DNA of 64,000 nt from Burkholderiales bacterium RIFOXYD12_FULL_59_19 (GTDB taxonomy: Bacteria; Pseudomonadota; Gammaproteobacteria; Burkholderiales; Burkholderiaceae_C). Of this stretch, positions 62,263 through 64,000 are shown one piece after another. The translations under genes were made by a program, and so were the position numbers. The DNA lies in contig MESQ01000048.1 in the NCBI GenBank assembly GCA_001771065.1, positions 62,001-126,000 of the forward strand, read 5' to 3'. Position 1 is the first letter of the stretch, and each line of letters begins with the position of its first letter. The notes beneath the pieces were generated by a model. It searched no databases and was not told the DNA's origin. It saw nothing but the letters and a program-made list of their open reading frames with translations.

Positions 62263-62280
62263 CAAGCGCCTCAGCGCTTG
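62263..62280. other. Stem-loop after the gluconate operon
   Basis: The arms CAAGCGC and GCGCTTG form a perfect seven-base-pair stem with a CTCA loop, 14 bases after the receptor stop codon. No T-run follows, so it is at best a weak intrinsic terminator or an mRNA 3' stabiliser. Confidence 0.4.
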
Positions 62281-62313
62281 CCGTCCGCCGCGGTGGCACC
62301 CTGCAGCCACCGT

Positions 62314-62760
62314 GCCGGATAGCACCACCACCGTGTTGGCCCGCAAGGCCGCACCCACTTCGTCGCCGATGGCGACACGGCTCTGTGCTACCACGGTCAA
62401 GGGCACCACCGTCCAGGGCTGCCGTGTGTCGGTCTGCAGGCGCCGCAGCATCAGCGACACCAGGGCCACGGCGTTTTGGTGGATCGCCAGTGCTGACAAG
62501 CCGTCCACCAGAACAAAGGCCAAATCAAAGCCGGGCGTATCGCCTTGCTGGTTTTGCCACTGGGCCAAAGCCTGCAGAGAGGCCGTGTCGAGCCGTCGCC
62601 CCAGGTCCGGGCGTTGCAGGTACAGGTACAGGGTGCGGTCTGTGGCCTGGCTGTGCTGCCGCAGCGTCGGCAGGCTGACGCCGGCGCGCCCCAAGGCGAT
62701 GCGGGCGTCGGTGAAGTTTTTCAGCGTATCCCAAGGCGTGGGTGTGACCAGAGCGGGCAT
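62314..62760 (-). pseudogene. eutC: Decayed eutC (ethanolamine ammonia-lyase small subunit)
   Basis: From an ATG at 62760 the minus strand encodes TPWDTLKNFTDARIALGRAG, a normal EutC start without an encapsulation extension. After SLPT there is a jump of some 25-35 residues to LRQHSQATDRTLYLYLQRPD, then LAFVLVDGLSALAIHQNAVAL and SRVAIGDEVGAALRANTVVVLSG. The C-terminal cobalamin-binding end, which should follow with GERPGL and CISN, is missing. The gene has an internal deletion and a lost 3' end. It resembles the non-compartment EutC type more than the intact EutC of this window. Confidence 0.82.
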
Positions 62761-62764
62761 GGTT

Positions 62765-63079
62765 GGTGATGCCCATGGCGTGTTGCCACACCTCGAATTC
62801 GGGGGCGGCACGCAAACCCAGCAGCTGGCGCAACACCAGCGCGTCATGGAACGAGGTGCTTTGGTCGTTGAGCATGATGTCTTCCAGCCCGGCACGGGTG
62901 ATTTGTTTGCCGTTGAACAGGTACTCGGAGCCGATGAAGCCGACCACGGTGTTGACCAGCAACGGCTTGAAGTGGTGCGCCACCGCGTAGGCGTGCGCCT
63001 CCAGGCTTTGCTGGTCGTAGCCGTGGTGCGCAGTCACGGCACTGCCCTGGCCGGTCTCAAAATACATCACATGCTTGGT
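62765..63079 (-). pseudogene. eutB: Decayed eutB (ethanolamine ammonia-lyase large subunit)
   Basis: The frame gives a late EutB segment ([46 protein letters not shown]). It jumps directly to IMLNDQSTSFHDALVLRQLL and GLRAAPEFEVWQHAMGI, so about 50 residues including the cysteine-rich MGCDxCYTNHA region are deleted in frame. The first two thirds of the gene are gone. It lies four bases upstream of the eutC remnant, keeping the normal eutB-eutC order. The sequence 63080-63283 upstream shows nothing recognisable. Confidence 0.85.
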
Positions 63080-63283
63080 CGATGGAGTGGCTGGCGGGCA
63101 TGGCCTTGGAGAGTACCGATTCACTTCGACGGTGATGCAGCGGCAGCGGTCATTGAGAACGCCTGTCAAATTTGCTTCTCGATTCTGCCCGTAGCCCCAG
63201 AATCGACCACCAGTGTTGCATCGTGTCTGCCAGAATATCGACATCCCTTTAACAGGCATGACTTGACTACCGGAGGTGCTCTC

Positions 63284-63826
63284 ATGGATGAGTTGGAACT
63301 GAGCAAGGCCTTTACTCTGATGGAATCGGGGCCTGTGGTCCTCGTGACAACCCACGATGGGACGAAAGACAACATCATGACGATCTCTTGGACCATGGTG
63401 ATGGATTTCACGCCGGTATTTGCTATCACCACGGGTGAATGGAATCACTCCTTCGCGGCGTTGCGAAAGAATCGGGAGTGCGTTATTGCAATTCCCACCG
63501 TCGACCTGCTGGATAAGGTGGTTGGCATAGGGACGTGCTCTGGGGCAGACATAGACAAGTTTGCCAAGTTCAAGCTCACACCAGTGCAGGCCAAGCTCGT
63601 CAGGCCGCCCTTGATCAAGGAGTGCCTTGCCAACATGGAGTGCAAGGTCATCGACATTGTCAAAAAGCACAACATTGTTGTGTTGGAGGCGGTTGCCGCA
63701 TACCTAGATACCACACGCAAGGAGAAGCGCACGGTTCACGCTATGGGTGACGGAACGTTCATTGTCGACGGGCGCATGATTGACCGGAAGAAGATGATGG
63801 CCTCCAAGCTCCTATCGGGCGTTTAG
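63284..63826 (+). CDS. Flavin reductase-like FMN-binding protein
   Basis: A 180-residue protein of the flavin-reductase-like (FMN-binding split-barrel) family: GPVVLVTTHDGTKDNIMTISWTMVMDFTP, then NRECVIAIPTVDLLDKVVGIGTCSG, and a C-terminal dimer arm. Such proteins bind FMN and act as reductases or carry an iron site in some relatives; the substrate is unknown. GGAGGT lies eight bases before the ATG at 63284. The very long open frame upstream is antisense to the eut remnants and not part of it. The 174 bases after its stop show no gene. Confidence 0.85.
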   Translation: MDELELSKAFTLMESGPVVLVTTHDGTKDNIMTISWTMVMDFTPVFAITTGEWNHSFAALRKNRECVIAIPTVDLLDKVVGIGTCSGADIDKFAKFKLTPVQAKLVRPPLIKECLANMECKVIDIVKKHNIVVLEAVAAYLDTTRKEKRTVHAMGDGTFIVDGRMIDRKKMMASKLLSGV

Positions 63827-64000
63827 CGTTTATTGGCATGGGTAACGATACCGGGGCAGGAAAAATCTCAAGACGGAATTCCGGACGATTCAGTCGTCCT
63901 CGCGCTTGCCGCGGTCCCCCTTTGCAGCAGTTCCAGGCGCTGGAATCCCAGGTGGTTACCTTGATCGCTCACGATACGCGCAAGTCTGAAATGATGGAAT

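Noticed and set aside
62263..62280. Calling the stem-loop after the gluconate operon a rho-independent terminator
   Set aside because: There is a good stem, but no T-run on either strand, so it is listed only as a stem-loop.
62201..63283. Long in-frame extension upstream of the flavin reductase gene
   Set aside because: It is antisense to the eutC and eutB remnants, has no protein-like features, and a strong ribosome-binding site precedes the ATG at 63284.

Overview
The window looks like a chromosomal segment of a betaproteobacterium of the Comamonadaceae, close to Rhodoferax or Polaromonas. This is inferred from GC-rich codon use, protein flavour and several TRAP transporters; no rRNA or tRNA gene was recognised to confirm it. 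Most of the sequence is GC-rich. One clear exception, about 24.2-27.1 kb, is AT-rich and looks acquired; the acetate kinase gene near 56.3-57.5 kb is also less GC-rich than its neighbours.

Region 1 (1-16 kb) is signalling and genome maintenance. It holds the tail of a DNA alkylation repair protein, a very large CHASE/PAS/GAF/GGDEF/EAL/REC protein, an EamA exporter, AlkB, a membrane GGDEF protein, a DTW-domain tRNA-modification enzyme, a VOC protein, a YcaQ-type DNA glycosylase and the sbcD-sbcC nuclease operon.

Region 2 (16-33 kb) is an accessory patchwork of defence and toxin-antitoxin genes mixed with gene fossils. It contains two DUF4143 ATPases, a BrnA antitoxin whose BrnT toxin is broken, a type III restriction-modification system, a cytosine methyltransferase paired with a MORC-like ATPase, a Fic-like regulator, a RelE/Phd pair, a lipoprotein and SlyD. 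Remnants include pieces of an AlbA_2-type regulator, a UvrD-type helicase tail and a second BrnA tail. Three sets of tandem 22-23 bp repeats lie in this part of the window, two of them directly before the DUF4143 genes.

Region 3 (33-40.4 kb) has a radical SAM protein, a SulP permease, a YchJ-like protein and a nucleoside catabolic operon (cdd, purine nucleoside phosphorylase, deoC, deoA).

Region 4 (40.5-57.5 kb) is the centrepiece: an ethanolamine bacterial microcompartment locus. The regulator eutR precedes eutS-P-Q-D-M-N-E, an unrecognised 63-residue cysteine-rich protein, eutA-B-C-L, a single-domain shell protein, and pduS- and pduT-like redox genes. A complete TRAP transporter and ackA follow. 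EutH (permease), EutG, EutJ and EutT are absent, so the TRAP system may import the substrate and PduS/PduT may handle cobalamin or shell electron transfer. Acetaldehyde made by EutBC would be oxidised by EutE to acetyl-CoA, then converted by EutD and AckA to acetate and ATP.

Region 5 (57.6-64 kb) is a LacI-controlled gluconate-type operon (gntK plus a TRAP transporter) with two identical operators. It is followed by decayed antisense copies of eutC and eutB, which look like an older ethanolamine ammonia-lyase that has been lost, and by a flavin reductase-like gene.
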